A DNA stretch of 64,000 nt from Desulfuromonas soudanensis. Lineage in GTDB: Bacteria > Desulfobacterota > Desulfuromonadia > Desulfuromonadales > WTL. Numbering within the stretch: position 1 is the stretch's first letter; each line of letters starts with the position of its first letter. Position numbers and translations under genes: made by a program. The notes below the pieces were generated by a model. That model did no database searches. It was not told the origin of the DNA and was given only the letters and a program-made list of their open reading frames with translations. The stretch spans positions 2,519,504 to 2,583,503 of the forward strand of contig NZ_CP010802.1 in NCBI RefSeq assembly GCF_001278055.1. The letters are read 5' to 3'. This document shows, piece by piece, positions 53,868 to 62,378 of this stretch.

Positions 53868-55241
53868 TCAAACGTCTGCCGGACTTTTGACCGTCAGCCC
53901 GGGTTTATTGAGGACATGCGTGTAGATCATCGTCGTCGCGACGTCCCTGTGCCCGAGAAGTTCCTGCACGGTGCGGATGTCGCATCCCGATTCGAGGAGA
54001 TGGGTGGCAAAGGAGTGACGGAGGGTGTGGGGGGAGACCGGCTTGGTCACCCCGGCCCGGCGGGCCGCCGCCCGGACCGCCTTCTGCAGTGAGTCCTCGC
54101 TGGCGTGGTGACGACGGACCGTTCTACTGCGGGGATCCACCGAGTAGGCCCGGGCCGGAAAGACAAATTGCCACCCCCACTCCCGCCCGGCCTCTGTGTT
54201 CTGAAGCGCCTTCCCCGGCGGCAGGGAAACCTCGCCGAGCCCTTTGGCGAGGTCCTCCCGGTGCAACGCCCGGATCCGCTCCAGATGCTGGCGCAGAGGC
54301 TCGCGAAACCGCTCCGGCAGCATGGTCAGGCGATCTTTCTGCCCCTTGCCGTTGCGTATCATGATCTGTCCCAGATCGAAGTCGATATCCATCACTCTCA
54401 GCCGAACCCCCTCCATCAGGCGCAAACCGCTGCCATAAAGGAGTCCCGCCATCAGCGCCGGAGTCCCCTGCATCATCTCCAGAACCTCCAAGACTTCTCC
54501 CCGGGAGAGAACCGTCGGCAAGCGCATCGGCTTTTTCGCCCGGGCGAATTCACCCAGTTCGCCCAGGGGCTCCTTGAGGACGGTGCCGTAGAAAAAGACC
54601 AGGGCGTTGAGGGCCTGTTTCTGGGTGCTGGCCGAAACCTCCCGCTCCTCGGCCAGATACTCCAGATAGTCCTTCACGTCAGCTGCCCCCAATTCGCCGG
54701 GGTGCCGTAAACGAGAAAAAGCGATATAGCGCCGGATCCAGGAGAGATAGGCTCGCTCGGTGCGAATGGAATAGTGCAGCAGGCGCACTTCGGTGCGGTA
54801 GCGTTCGAAAACCTTTTCGATCTCGGCCGAAAAAGTCGCCGGAGGGGTATCCCCGAACAGAAGTCGCCTCGCCCCCTCGATCGGGTCGGGGTCCATGGCC
54901 GTGGCACCTTCCGTGAATTCGAATCGGGGCCAGGGATTGGCCCAGGGTTGCCGGAGGAAATCAGCGTAGAGGAAGCAAAGCGCCTCGGAGGCCTGCGTCA
55001 CCTGCCAAGGCTTGATATTTTCCAGCCCATGAAGCCAGGCGAGGAAGCGGCCGATATCCTGAAGGGTTCGCTCCCGCAGCGACCCCTTCTTCCCCCATCG
55101 GGCGAATTGCTCACCCCAGTTTAGGTACCAACGCAAGCGATCTTCCGGGACGCCCTTGGTGCGAAGAAGTTCTTGAAAAGATAGCCAAAATTCTGAACCG
55201 CCAGCCCCTTTCTCCTTGACTTCCGATGAGCTATTTTTCAC
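53868..55241 (-). CDS. intI: Integron integrase IntI with an extra N-terminal domain
   Basis: A 457-residue tyrosine recombinase. The C-terminal 310 residues match Int[39 protein letters not shown], catalytic Arg in [17 protein letters not shown], Lys in GKGQKDR, the integron-specific patch [20 protein letters not shown] with [39 protein letters not shown] and the nucleophile Tyr in MIYTHVLN. IntI1 has 337 residues; here about 130 extra residues ([52 protein letters not shown]) precede it and look like a second core-binding domain. I chose GTG 55241 with AGGGGG upstream; the GTG ten codons earlier is also open. Confidence 0.92.
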   Translation of the reverse strand: MKNSSSEVKEKGAGGSEFWLSFQELLRTKGVPEDRLRWYLNWGEQFARWGKKGSLRERTLQDIGRFLAWLHGLENIKPWQVTQASEALCFLYADFLRQPWANPWPRFEFTEGATAMDPDPIEGARRLLFGDTPPATFSAEIEKVFERYRTEVRLLHYSIRTERAYLSWIRRYIAFSRLRHPGELGAADVKDYLEYLAEEREVSASTQKQALNALVFFYGTVLKEPLGELGEFARAKKPMRLPTVLSRGEVLEVLEMMQGTPALMAGLLYGSGLRLMEGVRLRVMDIDFDLGQIMIRNGKGQKDRLTMLPERFREPLRQHLERIRALHREDLAKGLGEVSLPPGKALQNTEAGREWGWQFVFPARAYSVDPRSRTVRRHHASEDSLQKAVRAAARRAGVTKPVSPHTLRHSFATHLLESGCDIRTVQELLGHRDVATTMIYTHVLNKPGLTVKSPADV

Positions 55242-55613
55242 AATGGCCCCCTGCAAAGAAAGTTTCGCCACCCGTAGTGGGCTGCGATATTTAACCCGAT
55301 ATGACCGCCAACATTATACCGGATACATTAGAAGCGGTCTACTCCCTGTTGAGCGCCTTAACAAGGGTTCGTCTTCGTCCAACCTGCTAAAATTATTCAT
55401 ATATTCTTAAAAGCACAGAACGAAATTGCTAGAATTTAAGATTCATGATAATTAACGAAGCTGAATCGTTCGACGTCGTATAACAAGTTAATACGGCCTC
55501 GAACGATTCAGCTTCGTGGTTACATGAAAAAATCAATTTTAAGCATCATTACCAAAATCACTAATAAAAACAAATGAATTGAGCTATTCCAGGCGATCTG
55601 AACTGCTAGGGGC
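55242..55613. other. Integrase leader, expected attI region and a 19-base inverted repeat
   Basis: AT-rich region between intI and the first attC. It should contain attI and the cassette promoter. I could not fix attI: no cassette-start sequence GTTGGGC complementary to the attC1 R'' box is present. A perfect 19-base inverted repeat (ACGAAGCTGAATCGTTCGA at 55455-55473 and its inverse at 55499-55517) surrounds TATAACAAGTTAATA; it may be a remnant attC/attI hairpin or another element. No plus-strand gene is seen here. Confidence 0.55.
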
Positions 55614-55781
55614 GCCCAACAAGCGGTTGAAGCGGACGAAATACTTGCCGTGCTATCCGAAATCGCTTCTCGGTATGACTGAACTGCAGGGGAAGAAAGA
55701 AATGACTCTGCTGTCTTAAGCATTCTATTGTGGTGAGTCCCATACCGGCGCATCGTCGCCGCTTAACCGGAATCGTTATGC
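55614..55781 (+). other. attC1 recombination site
   Basis: R'' GCCCAAC followed by AAGCGGTTGAAGCGGACG; at the far end CGTCGCCGCTTAACCGG and the core GTTATGC. The inner boxes are inverse of each other (AAGCGG..AAGCGGACG / CGTC.CGCTT.AACCG). At 168 bases it is long for an attC. Confidence 0.8.
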
Positions 55782-55796
55782 CTTTAAAAGATAAAA

Positions 55797-56126
55797 ATGA
55801 AAAAGATCGGTGACTACATAAAGATTATAAACATCAAGCCAGATCAAATTACTAAATGTGACATGACAGGGTGGCGTGGTCGAATTGTTGAAATAAATGA
55901 TTGCCCTGCATTTGGCCGGCCAGAGTTTACGGTAGCTTGGGACGGCATCACTCTTCAAAACATGGGGATGAAATATATCTCCAAATGCATTCAAGAGGGC
56001 ATCGACTGGGAGAAGGATTTTTTCTTCTCAGAAAATCTAAGAAGGGTAAAAGAGCGAGACACAAGCGAACAAAGAGAGCAAAAGCTATCTGAAATAAAAA
56101 GTAAAATGCAAAAACAAGAAAATTGA
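55797..56126 (+). CDS. Cassette gene of unknown function
   Basis: A 109-residue protein beginning MKKIGDYIKIINIKPDQITK, with GWRGRIVEINDCPAFGRPEF resembling an SH3-like barrel strand, and a charged helical tail. I do not recognise a family. It starts 16 bases after the crossover point and ends 7 bases before attC2, the usual layout of an integron cassette. GC content is far below that of the chromosome around it, which indicates transfer. Confidence 0.75.
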   Translation: MKKIGDYIKIINIKPDQITKCDMTGWRGRIVEINDCPAFGRPEFTVAWDGITLQNMGMKYISKCIQEGIDWEKDFFFSENLRRVKERDTSEQREQKLSEIKSKMQKQEN

Positions 56127-56133
56127 AAGATCG

Positions 56134-56240
56134 GCATAACCAAACGCTGCACTCGGACGGGTGATACAGGGGTGCTTCCCGAAAAAGACTCTACCAGGCC
56201 AATCCGTCCCGTCGCCGCCGGTGAGCTTGATCCGTTAGAG
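56134..56240 (+). other. attC2 recombination site
   Basis: R'' GCATAAC, CAAACGCTGCACTCGGACGG, a loop with GGGGTGCTTCCCGAAAAAG, then CGTCGCCGCCGGTGAGC and the core GTTAGAG. The R'' box is the inverse of the core at 55775 that opens this cassette. 107 bases. Confidence 0.9.
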
Positions 56241-56246
56241 CTAAAA

Positions 56247-56570
56247 ATGAAAATTCTGCTGAAATGGAAAATTTGGAGAATTGAAGCAGCAATTAAATCA
56301 CTAATTGTGGCAGAAGGGCATAAACCATTCGTTTGGTCTTTCGGAGCATACTACATCGATCCAAAACATTTAGTCTTTGTTGTTGGCATACCAACAGACG
56401 AAGAAAGAGACAAATTAAAGGCATTGGACTCATTCAGAAGTTCATTAAGAGAATTGCTCGTAAAATATAACTGGCCACAAAAAGCAAGAGCGCATGTCGC
56501 CTTCGATATCGAATCCCAAGAAACTGTGGATCGAGAGGACAATGGGAACTGGTGGTATCACTACAAATAG
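56247..56570 (+). CDS. Cassette gene of unknown function
   Basis: A 107-residue protein MKILLKWKIWRIEAAIKSLI..., with FVWSFGAYYIDPKHLVFVVG and RAHVAFDIESQETVDREDNG, ending WWYHYK. No family recognised. A longer in-frame start at 56172 lies inside attC2 and is rejected. The ATG is six bases after the cassette core; the stop TAG touches the R'' box of attC3. Low GC content. Confidence 0.75.
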   Translation: MKILLKWKIWRIEAAIKSLIVAEGHKPFVWSFGAYYIDPKHLVFVVGIPTDEERDKLKALDSFRSSLRELLVKYNWPQKARAHVAFDIESQETVDREDNGNWWYHYK

Positions 56571-56682
56571 CTCTAACAAGCAGATCAAGCGGATGGAATG
56601 GGGCTGGGTGTTTCCCGAAAAACAAAATCAAATTGCGGTAGTAGCGTGAACAGCTCGTCGCCACCGCTTATCGCGAACCGTT
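56570..56682 (+). other. attC3 recombination site, interrupted at its core
   Basis: R'' GCTCTAAC, AAGCAGATCAAGCGGATGG, loop with GGGTGTTTCCCGAAAAAC, then CGTCGCCACCGCTTATCGCG and GTT. The expected core GTTAGGG is split: GTT is followed by the insertion sequence, and GTTAGGGC resumes at 58490. GTT is thus duplicated. Confidence 0.88.
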
Positions 56683-58489
56683 GAGGCTGTAGAAAAACTT
56701 CAAATTCCCCATCGTTTTTGGTAAAATCGTCGTACTTTTTCAGACAACGGAAAGGTTACGACATGCCCAAATTCATAGACTACAACTACAATCAAATGGT
56801 CATGGTACCGGTCGCGTTCGATCAGCAGATTTTGACCGGAACTTTTGAACATTCAATCAACTACCTGGTCAATCACGAACTCGACCTGACCATCTTTCAC
56901 CATCGCTTCAAGAATGATGATAACGGCCGTCCGGCCTACGATCCGGCGATTCTATTGAAAATCGTCCTTCTGGCCTACTCCCGGGGTGTCACCAGCAGCC
57001 GCAAGATTGAAGCGCTGTGCCGGGAGAATGTTGTCTTCATGGCGATCTCGGCCGACAGCCGACCTCACTTCACCACCATTGCCGACTTCATCTCCTCTTC
57101 CGCCAAGGAGGTCTCCAAGCTCTTTCACCAGGTGCTGATGGTCTGCGACCGTCTCGGGCTGATCGGCAAGGAGATGTTCGCCATCGACGGCTGCAAGCTC
57201 CCGTCGAACGCCTCCAAGGAGTGGAGCGGCACCAAAGCCGACTTGCAAAAGAAGAGCGAGAAGATCGAGCGGGCCGTCGGGTACATGCTCAAAAAGCACC
57301 GGGAAGAAGACAAAAAGGGCGCCCGGGATGAGTCGATGCGCCAGCGCGAGGAGAAGCAGATCGCCACCCTTCGCAAGGCCAGCCACAAGATCCAGAAGTT
57401 TCTGAATGAGAACGAAGACCGCCAGGGGATCTCGGGCAAGGTCGTGCAGAGCAACATCACCGACAACGCCAGCGCCAAGATGAAGACCAGCCACGGCGTG
57501 CTTCAGGGGTATAACGGCGTCGCTGCCGTTGACGGAAAGCACCAGGTGGTCGTGGCCGCCGAAGCCTACGGACAGGGGCAGGAACACGGCCTGCTGGAGC
57601 CGATGCTCGAGAAGGTGCGGGACAACCTCAGCCAGGGCGGGGACAGTGACGTCCTGGACGGAGCCAAGGTCCTGGCCGACAGCGGCTACCACAGCACGAA
57701 GACCCTGGAGCATCTCGAGGCGCAAGGGATCGACGCCTATATCGCCGACAATGCTTTCCGCGCCCGCGACCCTCGGTTTCAGACCGCCGCTCGCCACAAG
57801 GCCAACGAACCGGTCAAGCCGAAAGCCCCGAAACAGCGCTTTTCCGTCGAGGATTTCGCGGTCGACCTTGACGACCAGACCTGCACCTGTCCCGCCGGAA
57901 AGACGCTGTGGCTCAAGTGCGAGAAGGCAAAAATAGGTCAGCACGTTTTCATGCAGTTCATGGGGCGCCAGGCCGACTGCGACAACTGTCCCCTGCGGGC
58001 GCAGTGCCTGCGCTCGGTGAAGCAGAAGGGCGCTCGGCAGGTCAATGTACTGCTGGAAACTCTGCCCAAAGACAAAACCAAGGTCGGACCCATCCAACGG
58101 ATGAAGGAGAAAATCGACACCGCCCTGGGCCGCCACACCTACAGCATGCGCCTGGGGATCGTCGAACCGGTCTTCGGCAATATCCGCGAGACCCTTGGAC
58201 TGCGACGCTTCTCATTACGCGGGAAAGAGAAGGTCGACGGTCAGTGGAAGCTGATGACGATGTTGCACAACATCTTCAAGATTCATAGATACGGATGGGC
58301 GGTTTAGGGGAGGAAAAAGGCAGAAAAAGGGCACTGGGATGACTGAAAATGGCTTTGTTCCGGGGCAAAGTTGACAGAATGACGAACCGGTAGGAATTTG
58401 AGTTGTTCACTCGATTTCGACTGGAAGATCCCGAAAATTTGTGATCAGGGATAATTCAGGCCCTGTGATAATGTTTTTTCTACAGACTC
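56683..58489 (+). mobile_element. IS1182-family insertion sequence in attC3
   Basis: Left end GAGGCTGTAGAAAAAC, right end (inverse) GAGTCTGTAGAAAAAAC, one transposase gene inside, and a 3-base GTT duplication. Length 1807 bases. Confidence 0.87.
56763..58307 (+). CDS. IS1182-family transposase
   Basis: A 514-residue DDE transposase. N-terminal region (HELDLTIFHHRFKNDDNGRP, YDPAILLKIVLLAYSRGVTS) is the DUF772-type domain; FAIDGCKLPSNASKEWSGTK and VLADSGYHSTKTLEHL hold catalytic Asp candidates, followed by a zinc-ribbon-like CPAGKTL...CDNCPLRAQCL and the C-terminal SMRLGIVEPVFGNIRETLGL with the Glu. Length and motifs are those of a full IS1182 transposase. AAAGG precedes the ATG. GC content is closer to the chromosome than to the cassettes. 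Confidence 0.92.
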   Translation: MPKFIDYNYNQMVMVPVAFDQQILTGTFEHSINYLVNHELDLTIFHHRFKNDDNGRPAYDPAILLKIVLLAYSRGVTSSRKIEALCRENVVFMAISADSRPHFTTIADFISSSAKEVSKLFHQVLMVCDRLGLIGKEMFAIDGCKLPSNASKEWSGTKADLQKKSEKIERAVGYMLKKHREEDKKGARDESMRQREEKQIATLRKASHKIQKFLNENEDRQGISGKVVQSNITDNASAKMKTSHGVLQGYNGVAAVDGKHQVVVAAEAYGQGQEHGLLEPMLEKVRDNLSQGGDSDVLDGAKVLADSGYHSTKTLEHLEAQGIDAYIADNAFRARDPRFQTAARHKANEPVKPKAPKQRFSVEDFAVDLDDQTCTCPAGKTLWLKCEKAKIGQHVFMQFMGRQADCDNCPLRAQCLRSVKQKGARQVNVLLETLPKDKTKVGPIQRMKEKIDTALGRHTYSMRLGIVEPVFGNIRETLGLRRFSLRGKEKVDGQWKLMTMLHNIFKIHRYGWAV

Positions 58490-58503
58490 GTTAGGGCTTT
58501 TAA

Positions 58504-58986
58504 ATGAAAAAAATAATCACTTCTATTTTGGTTTTATTTCTAACTGGGAATGCCATGGCAAACGATCCGCGTTCCGAAGGTTGGCTGGACGACAATTATG
58601 TAATTCTTTTTTCAGAGGCCGAGACTGAATCAATTTTTGACGCCTATGGTTTGAATTCAACAATAGATGGCTATCGCTTGGTTGGCATATTGAACTGGGA
58701 CAATTTTATTGTTAAAAATTCTAAGGGAGAAATTTTTAAAATACCGACTGTACCAGCTATATCAAAATATTTAGAACCAGTAGAATTTAACAAAACAAAA
58801 AAGAGTTTAAACAAAGACGACAGATTAACAAACAAAATAAAATGGTATATCAAACCCATTATTTTTGGCGGCGACCCTGATCTTGAAGAAAACATTACAT
58901 GGGTATCAATCGAAGACCACACAAAACTTGTAAAGTGGTGGAATGAGAAATACCTTGAAATAGTTAATAATAAAAACCAGCCCTAA
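58504..58986 (+). CDS. Cassette gene: exported protein of unknown function
   Basis: A 160-residue protein with a signal peptide (IITSILVLFLTGNAMANDP), then SEGWLDDNYVILFSEAETES and DGYRLVGILNWDNFIVKNSK, ending EIVNNKNQP. No family recognised. It starts 14 bases after the GTTAGGGC core, and its stop overlaps the R'' box of attC4. Strongly AT-rich. Confidence 0.78.
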   Translation: MKKIITSILVLFLTGNAMANDPRSEGWLDDNYVILFSEAETESIFDAYGLNSTIDGYRLVGILNWDNFIVKNSKGEIFKIPTVPAISKYLEPVEFNKTKKSLNKDDRLTNKIKWYIKPIIFGGDPDLEENITWVSIEDHTKLVKWWNEKYLEIVNNKNQP

Positions 58987-59086
58987 CCACAGGGTAAACA
59001 CGGACTGAAAAACAGGAGTGCTTCCCGAATAGGTCTCTACCGAATTGTTCCGGCACGTCGCAGCCGGTTACCCTTATCCGTTGGGC
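58980..59086 (+). other. attC4 recombination site
   Basis: R'' GCCCTAAC, CACAGGGTAAACACGGACTG, loop with GGAGTGCTTCCCGAATAGG, CACGTCGCAGCCGGTTACCC and the core GTTGGGC. The loop block closely resembles that of attC2. The R'' is the inverse of the GTTAGGGC that opens this cassette. Confidence 0.9.
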
Positions 59087-59097
59087 GTCTTAGACAC

Positions 59098-59493
59098 ATG
59101 GCGAAGCTTCTACCCTTTGAGCATGCCATCTTGAGCGAGGTGGGCTCGTCGCTGTCGCCAGAACAACGCGGACAGTTTGCAGCGCAGGTCGCTCACATCA
59201 ACAAGGTGCAGCGCTTACTTGAGTGGAACGAAATCGAGTTCTACTGTATGCGCTGGTTCAAAGTCCGTTGGCCGACCGCAATTCTCTTTCAAAACCACGG
59301 CGAGTTTATGCTTGGGGCCGGCACGTTGCGTGCCCCAGACATATTCGCACCAGTCAAAGTCTGGGCTGTCGGGGGTCACATCTTCAGCATTGAATCCGAG
59401 GCACCACTTAAGGCATTCCGCACAGCCACAGATGTCTCGTTTGCTCTGGCCGACGCCGCCCAACCCATCATTCCACCGGACGCTGCGCGATGA
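59098..59493 (+). CDS. Cassette gene of unknown function
   Basis: A 131-residue soluble protein MAKLLPFEHAILSEVGSSLS... with EWNEIEFYCMRWFKVRWPTA and FSIESEAPLKAFRTATDVSF. I do not recognise a family, though it resembles other cassette-borne hypothetical proteins in style. It starts 18 bases after the core GTTGGGC; its last codons run into attC5. Its GC content is higher than that of the other cassettes, suggesting a different source. Confidence 0.72.
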   Translation: MAKLLPFEHAILSEVGSSLSPEQRGQFAAQVAHINKVQRLLEWNEIEFYCMRWFKVRWPTAILFQNHGEFMLGAGTLRAPDIFAPVKVWAVGGHIFSIESEAPLKAFRTATDVSFALADAAQPIIPPDAAR

Positions 59494-59527
59494 AGCCGCG
59501 CAGCGCCGGTGAATTCAAACGTTAGAT
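59458..59527 (+). other. attC5 recombination site (short type)
   Basis: R'' GCCCAAC, CACCGGACGCTGCGCG, a tiny loop, CGCGCAGCGCCGGTG and the core GTTAGAT. At 70 bases it is much shorter than attC1-4 and lacks their shared loop block. Confidence 0.88.
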
Positions 59528-59626
59528 ACGAACAATACTTTTAATTTTCCACACTTTGGAAGTCCTGCGGAACCGCTTGATGGCCTGCCTCTCGCTGTGG
59601 GCAAAAACTCGCTCAGTGCTGTTGTG
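59521..59626 (+). other. Truncated sixth cassette
   Basis: After the core GTTAGAT only about 100 bases remain before the IS21 end. On the minus strand they encode the C-terminal end of a frame (ERVFAHSERQAIKRFRRTSK and onward to a stop), with no recognised family. Its attC is missing. Confidence 0.5.
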
Positions 59627-59682
59627 TGTCAATGGTCTTTGAAAATTCCCCCTTTTCGGTCATCGAAAATTCCCCCCTCGGG

Positions 59683-60453
59683 TTATTCTCTTGCCGCCTG
59701 TTTGGACAGGAGGCCGGCTTTGAGTTTCTCTTTTAGCCGGTAGCTCTCACCTTTGATGCTGATCGAAATGGCATGATGAAGCACCCGGTCTAGAATGGCG
59801 CTGGCGATGACCTGATCGCCGAAGATTTCGCCCCAATTCGAGTAGGGCTGGTTTGAGGTCATGATCATGGCCCCCTTCTCATAGCGGCGGGATATGAGCT
59901 GGAAGAAGAGATTGGCGCCCAGCCGATCAATAGGGATGTAGCCGATCTCGTCGATGATCAGCAGTTTGGGCTGGCAGTATTGCTTGAGTTTGTCCTCCAG
60001 CCGGTTTTCATTGTGTGCACGGGCAAGACTGGCGATCAGAGCCTGGGCTCCGATAAAGAGCGTTCGGTAACCGCGGCGAATAGCCTCAATCCCCAAGCCA
60101 ACGGCCAAATGGGTTTTACCTACCCCGGGTGGCCCCAGCAGCAGGATGTTCTCGCCGTTGGCCACCCAGCGGCAGCAGGACAGTTCCTTGATGCGCTTGG
60201 CGTCGATGGACGGTTGATAGGCGAATTCGAAGGATTCCAGTGTCTTGACGAAGGGAAAACGCGCCATGCGCGTGCCCATCTCGGTGCGTTTATCCTGCTT
60301 GGATGCCAATTCCGCATCGATCAGTTGCCGCAGGAACTCGTCATAGCCCCACTGCTGCTTGGCGGCATCCTGCAGATAACCATCAATCTGATCGGAGAGA
60401 CGCTGCAGCTTCAGTTGTTTTAAGCCATCGGAGAGGTCTGTTATCTGTGTCAT
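59683..60453 (-). CDS. istB: IS21 helper ATPase IstB
   Basis: A 256-residue AAA+ protein with Walker A GPPGVGKTHLAVGLG, Walker B LLIIDEIGYIP, and sensor region IMTSNQPYSNWGEIF. IstB assists IstA in target selection. Start ATG 60453 has GGGAGG upstream; longer frames do not. It follows istA by 10 bases. Confidence 0.94.
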   Translation of the reverse strand: MTQITDLSDGLKQLKLQRLSDQIDGYLQDAAKQQWGYDEFLRQLIDAELASKQDKRTEMGTRMARFPFVKTLESFEFAYQPSIDAKRIKELSCCRWVANGENILLLGPPGVGKTHLAVGLGIEAIRRGYRTLFIGAQALIASLARAHNENRLEDKLKQYCQPKLLIIDEIGYIPIDRLGANLFFQLISRRYEKGAMIMTSNQPYSNWGEIFGDQVIASAILDRVLHHAISISIKGESYRLKEKLKAGLLSKQAARE

Positions 60454-60463
60454 CGTCACCTCC

Positions 60464-61762
60464 CTAAAGCCCGGCAACTTGGTCATAGATTGCCAAGTCC
60501 CGGATCATCACGTCGTCACCGGGCCACTGCGGATCAAAACGCGGCGGATGGGGAGCCGGGCGCTCGCAGGGGTTGCGAAACAGGCCTTGCAAGTGTGCCG
60601 GGTCGATACACCGTTGTCCGGAGCCTGCGAGCTTGGAATGACAAGCAATCGGCTCCCCCCGGAAGAGAAGCAGCACCTCGCTGCCGCGCACCTGGACTTC
60701 AACGGTTTCGCCGACATACCTCCAGGGAACCGAGTAGCGGTTGCCGCTGAAGTTCACCAGAACATCGGGAGGAACCACTCGGGTGACGACCGTCTCCAGG
60801 CGGTAGGGTGGCACGGCGCTGATTTCCACCAGACTTTCATGGGCGAAGCGGTCGATCGGTCTCTCGCCGGTAGTACCGTGGATGCGCAGGTCAGCAACTT
60901 CCGTCAGCCACCGCTCCAACTCCCGATTGAGATGCGCGAGATCCAGGAACCGGCGACCAGCCAGAAAGTTCCTCTTGAGGTATTTGACCCCTGACTCCAC
61001 CTTTCCCTTAGTGCGGGCGCGGTACGGCTTGCAGAAGCGCGGGCGAAAGCCATAATGGGCAACGAAATCAGCAAAGGTCCCGTTCAGAATCACCTGGCCG
61101 CCTTCACGTCTAAGCACCGCGGTGCGCGGGTTGTCATAGAGCAATTCTCGAGGGCGGCCCCCGAACCAGGCGAATGACGCTTCGTGCCCGGCTAGAAAAC
61201 TGGCCATCTTCTCATCGACAAAAGCCCGGGCGAAGGGCCGGCGCGAATACCCCAGGGTCAGGATGAAAAAATGCAGTCGGACTCTCTGTTCACCGAGCCA
61301 AACAGCGCTACTGCCCCAATCGACCTGCCCCTGCTGCCCTGGTGGTGTTTCGAAGCGTAGCGTGGCCTCGGCGATCTTTCGCTGCTCGGTTCGCAGGGGA
61401 CGGACAAAACGCTTGAGTGTCTCGTACCCTCCCGGATAGCCCAGCAGCTTAGCCTCGCGGAACAGCACGGAGGCATTGTAATCAACTTCCGACGCTCGGT
61501 TTTTGATCCAGTCCTCGAAGCCAGAAAGAACCGTCCGGGTGGCAGGTTCTCTCCGATAGGAGACCCATTGCTCCTGTTCAAGGTACTTGCGCACGGTTTT
61601 GATATCCAACCCCAGCGCCCTGGAAATGGCCTTTTTGGCAATCCCCTGCTCGGCAAGTTCCCGGATTGCACCATACTTGTCCCTGTGGACCATTTGCACC
61701 TCCAGCATTGAAGTCTGCTGAAGGTGATTGTGCAAAATCTGTTCGCTTTCGTCTTGCTTCAT
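60464..61762 (-). CDS. istA: IS21 transposase IstA
   Basis: A 432-residue transposase with an N-terminal helix-turn-helix (IAKKAISRALGLDIKTVRKY), an rve-type DDE core (GQQGQVDWGSSAVWLGEQRV, ELLYDNPRTAVLRR, CKPYRARTKGKVESGVKYLK) and a C-terminal Mu-type domain (FSGNRYSVPWRYVGETVEV). AGGAG precedes ATG 61762. It is somewhat shorter than the usual 500-residue IstA, but it ends smoothly and looks intact. Confidence 0.92.
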   Translation of the reverse strand: MKQDESEQILHNHLQQTSMLEVQMVHRDKYGAIRELAEQGIAKKAISRALGLDIKTVRKYLEQEQWVSYRREPATRTVLSGFEDWIKNRASEVDYNASVLFREAKLLGYPGGYETLKRFVRPLRTEQRKIAEATLRFETPPGQQGQVDWGSSAVWLGEQRVRLHFFILTLGYSRRPFARAFVDEKMASFLAGHEASFAWFGGRPRELLYDNPRTAVLRREGGQVILNGTFADFVAHYGFRPRFCKPYRARTKGKVESGVKYLKRNFLAGRRFLDLAHLNRELERWLTEVADLRIHGTTGERPIDRFAHESLVEISAVPPYRLETVVTRVVPPDVLVNFSGNRYSVPWRYVGETVEVQVRGSEVLLLFRGEPIACHSKLAGSGQRCIDPAHLQGLFRNPCERPAPHPPRFDPQWPGDDVMIRDLAIYDQVAGL

Positions 61763-61834
61763 CGTTATCTCCTGTGGTCAGGAGGGGGGAAATTTCAATG
61801 ACCACAGGGGGGGATTATTCCATGACCGATGACA

Positions 61835-62378
61835 CAGGCGGTGAGAGAGGATCGCCAGGGCCTTCCCCTTGCCGTGTTTGCTGGCCAGTTTCTGCAGTAC
61901 GGCCTGAGCTGGCTTGTTTCCCTTGAGCATCAGGACCACCGCCTCACCGAAGGCCCAGCGCAGGTGGGCGTTGCCGATCTTCTTGCCGCTGTGGCCGTAG
62001 GATTTTCCGTTCGACTCCTTGCTCGGCTTGACCAGGCGGCAGTAGGAGGCGAAATCCTGCTCCCGGGGGAAGCGGGCGATGTTTTCGATCTCGTAGAGAA
62101 TCACCATCCCGAGAATCCGGCCGACACCCTGGATGCTCTTGAGCAGAGCCAGGCTGATGGGATCGTGATGTTCGGCAACCTTCTCCAACTGCCTTTCGAG
62201 TGTGCCCAGGAGTTCCTCGTAATGCTCGATGGTGAGAAGGTCAATTTCCACCATTCGACGCACAATCGGATCGCGGAACTTGGTCAGCAGATCGCCCCGG
62301 TCGCTCGGCTTGGCGATCTGGCCCAGCGGTTCGGGCAGGTTGTATTGGGTGGCGGTATTCTGAATGCTAGAAGTTCAC
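61835..62378 (-). pseudogene. Fragment of an IS110-family transposase
   Basis: A frame reads SIQNTATQYNLPEPLGQIAK, FRDPIVRRMVEIDLLTIEHY, SIQGVGRILGMVILYEIENI, FASYCRLVKPSKESNGKSYG and ends GKALAILSHRL, directly at the IS21 end. This is the central and C-terminal part of an IS110 transposase; the N-terminal catalytic DEDD part and the last residues are gone. A stop codon at about 62379 marks the other break. Confidence 0.85.

Larger units (their letters stand above)
53868..59626 (+). mobile_element. Chromosomal integron with five attC sites
   Basis: An integron-type integrase gene on the minus strand is followed by an AT-richer stretch with cassette genes on the plus strand, each ended by an attC. 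For three consecutive cassettes the first bases after the crossover (GTTATGC, GTTAGAGC, GTTAGGGC) are the exact inverse of the R'' box of their own attC (GCATAAC, GCTCTAAC, GCCCTAAC), and the fifth agrees too (GTTGGGCG / CGCCCAAC), which is the internal signature of gene cassettes. Several insertion sequences have entered the array. Confidence 0.9.
59627..61834 (-). mobile_element. IS21-family insertion sequence
   Basis: Ends TGTCAATGGTC (left) and TGTCATCGGTC (right, inverse), with the repeated AATTCCCCC blocks inside both ends, and the istA-istB gene pair. Flanks GTTGTG and CAGGCG do not match, so there is no target duplication and the junctions were rearranged. Confidence 0.87.

Noticed and set aside
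55520-55753. Minus-strand frame of 77 codons in the first cassette
   Set aside because: It overlaps attC1 for most of its length and has no ribosome binding site.
56172-56246. Longer start of the second cassette gene
   Set aside because: This part lies inside attC2; the ATG at 56247 directly follows the cassette core.
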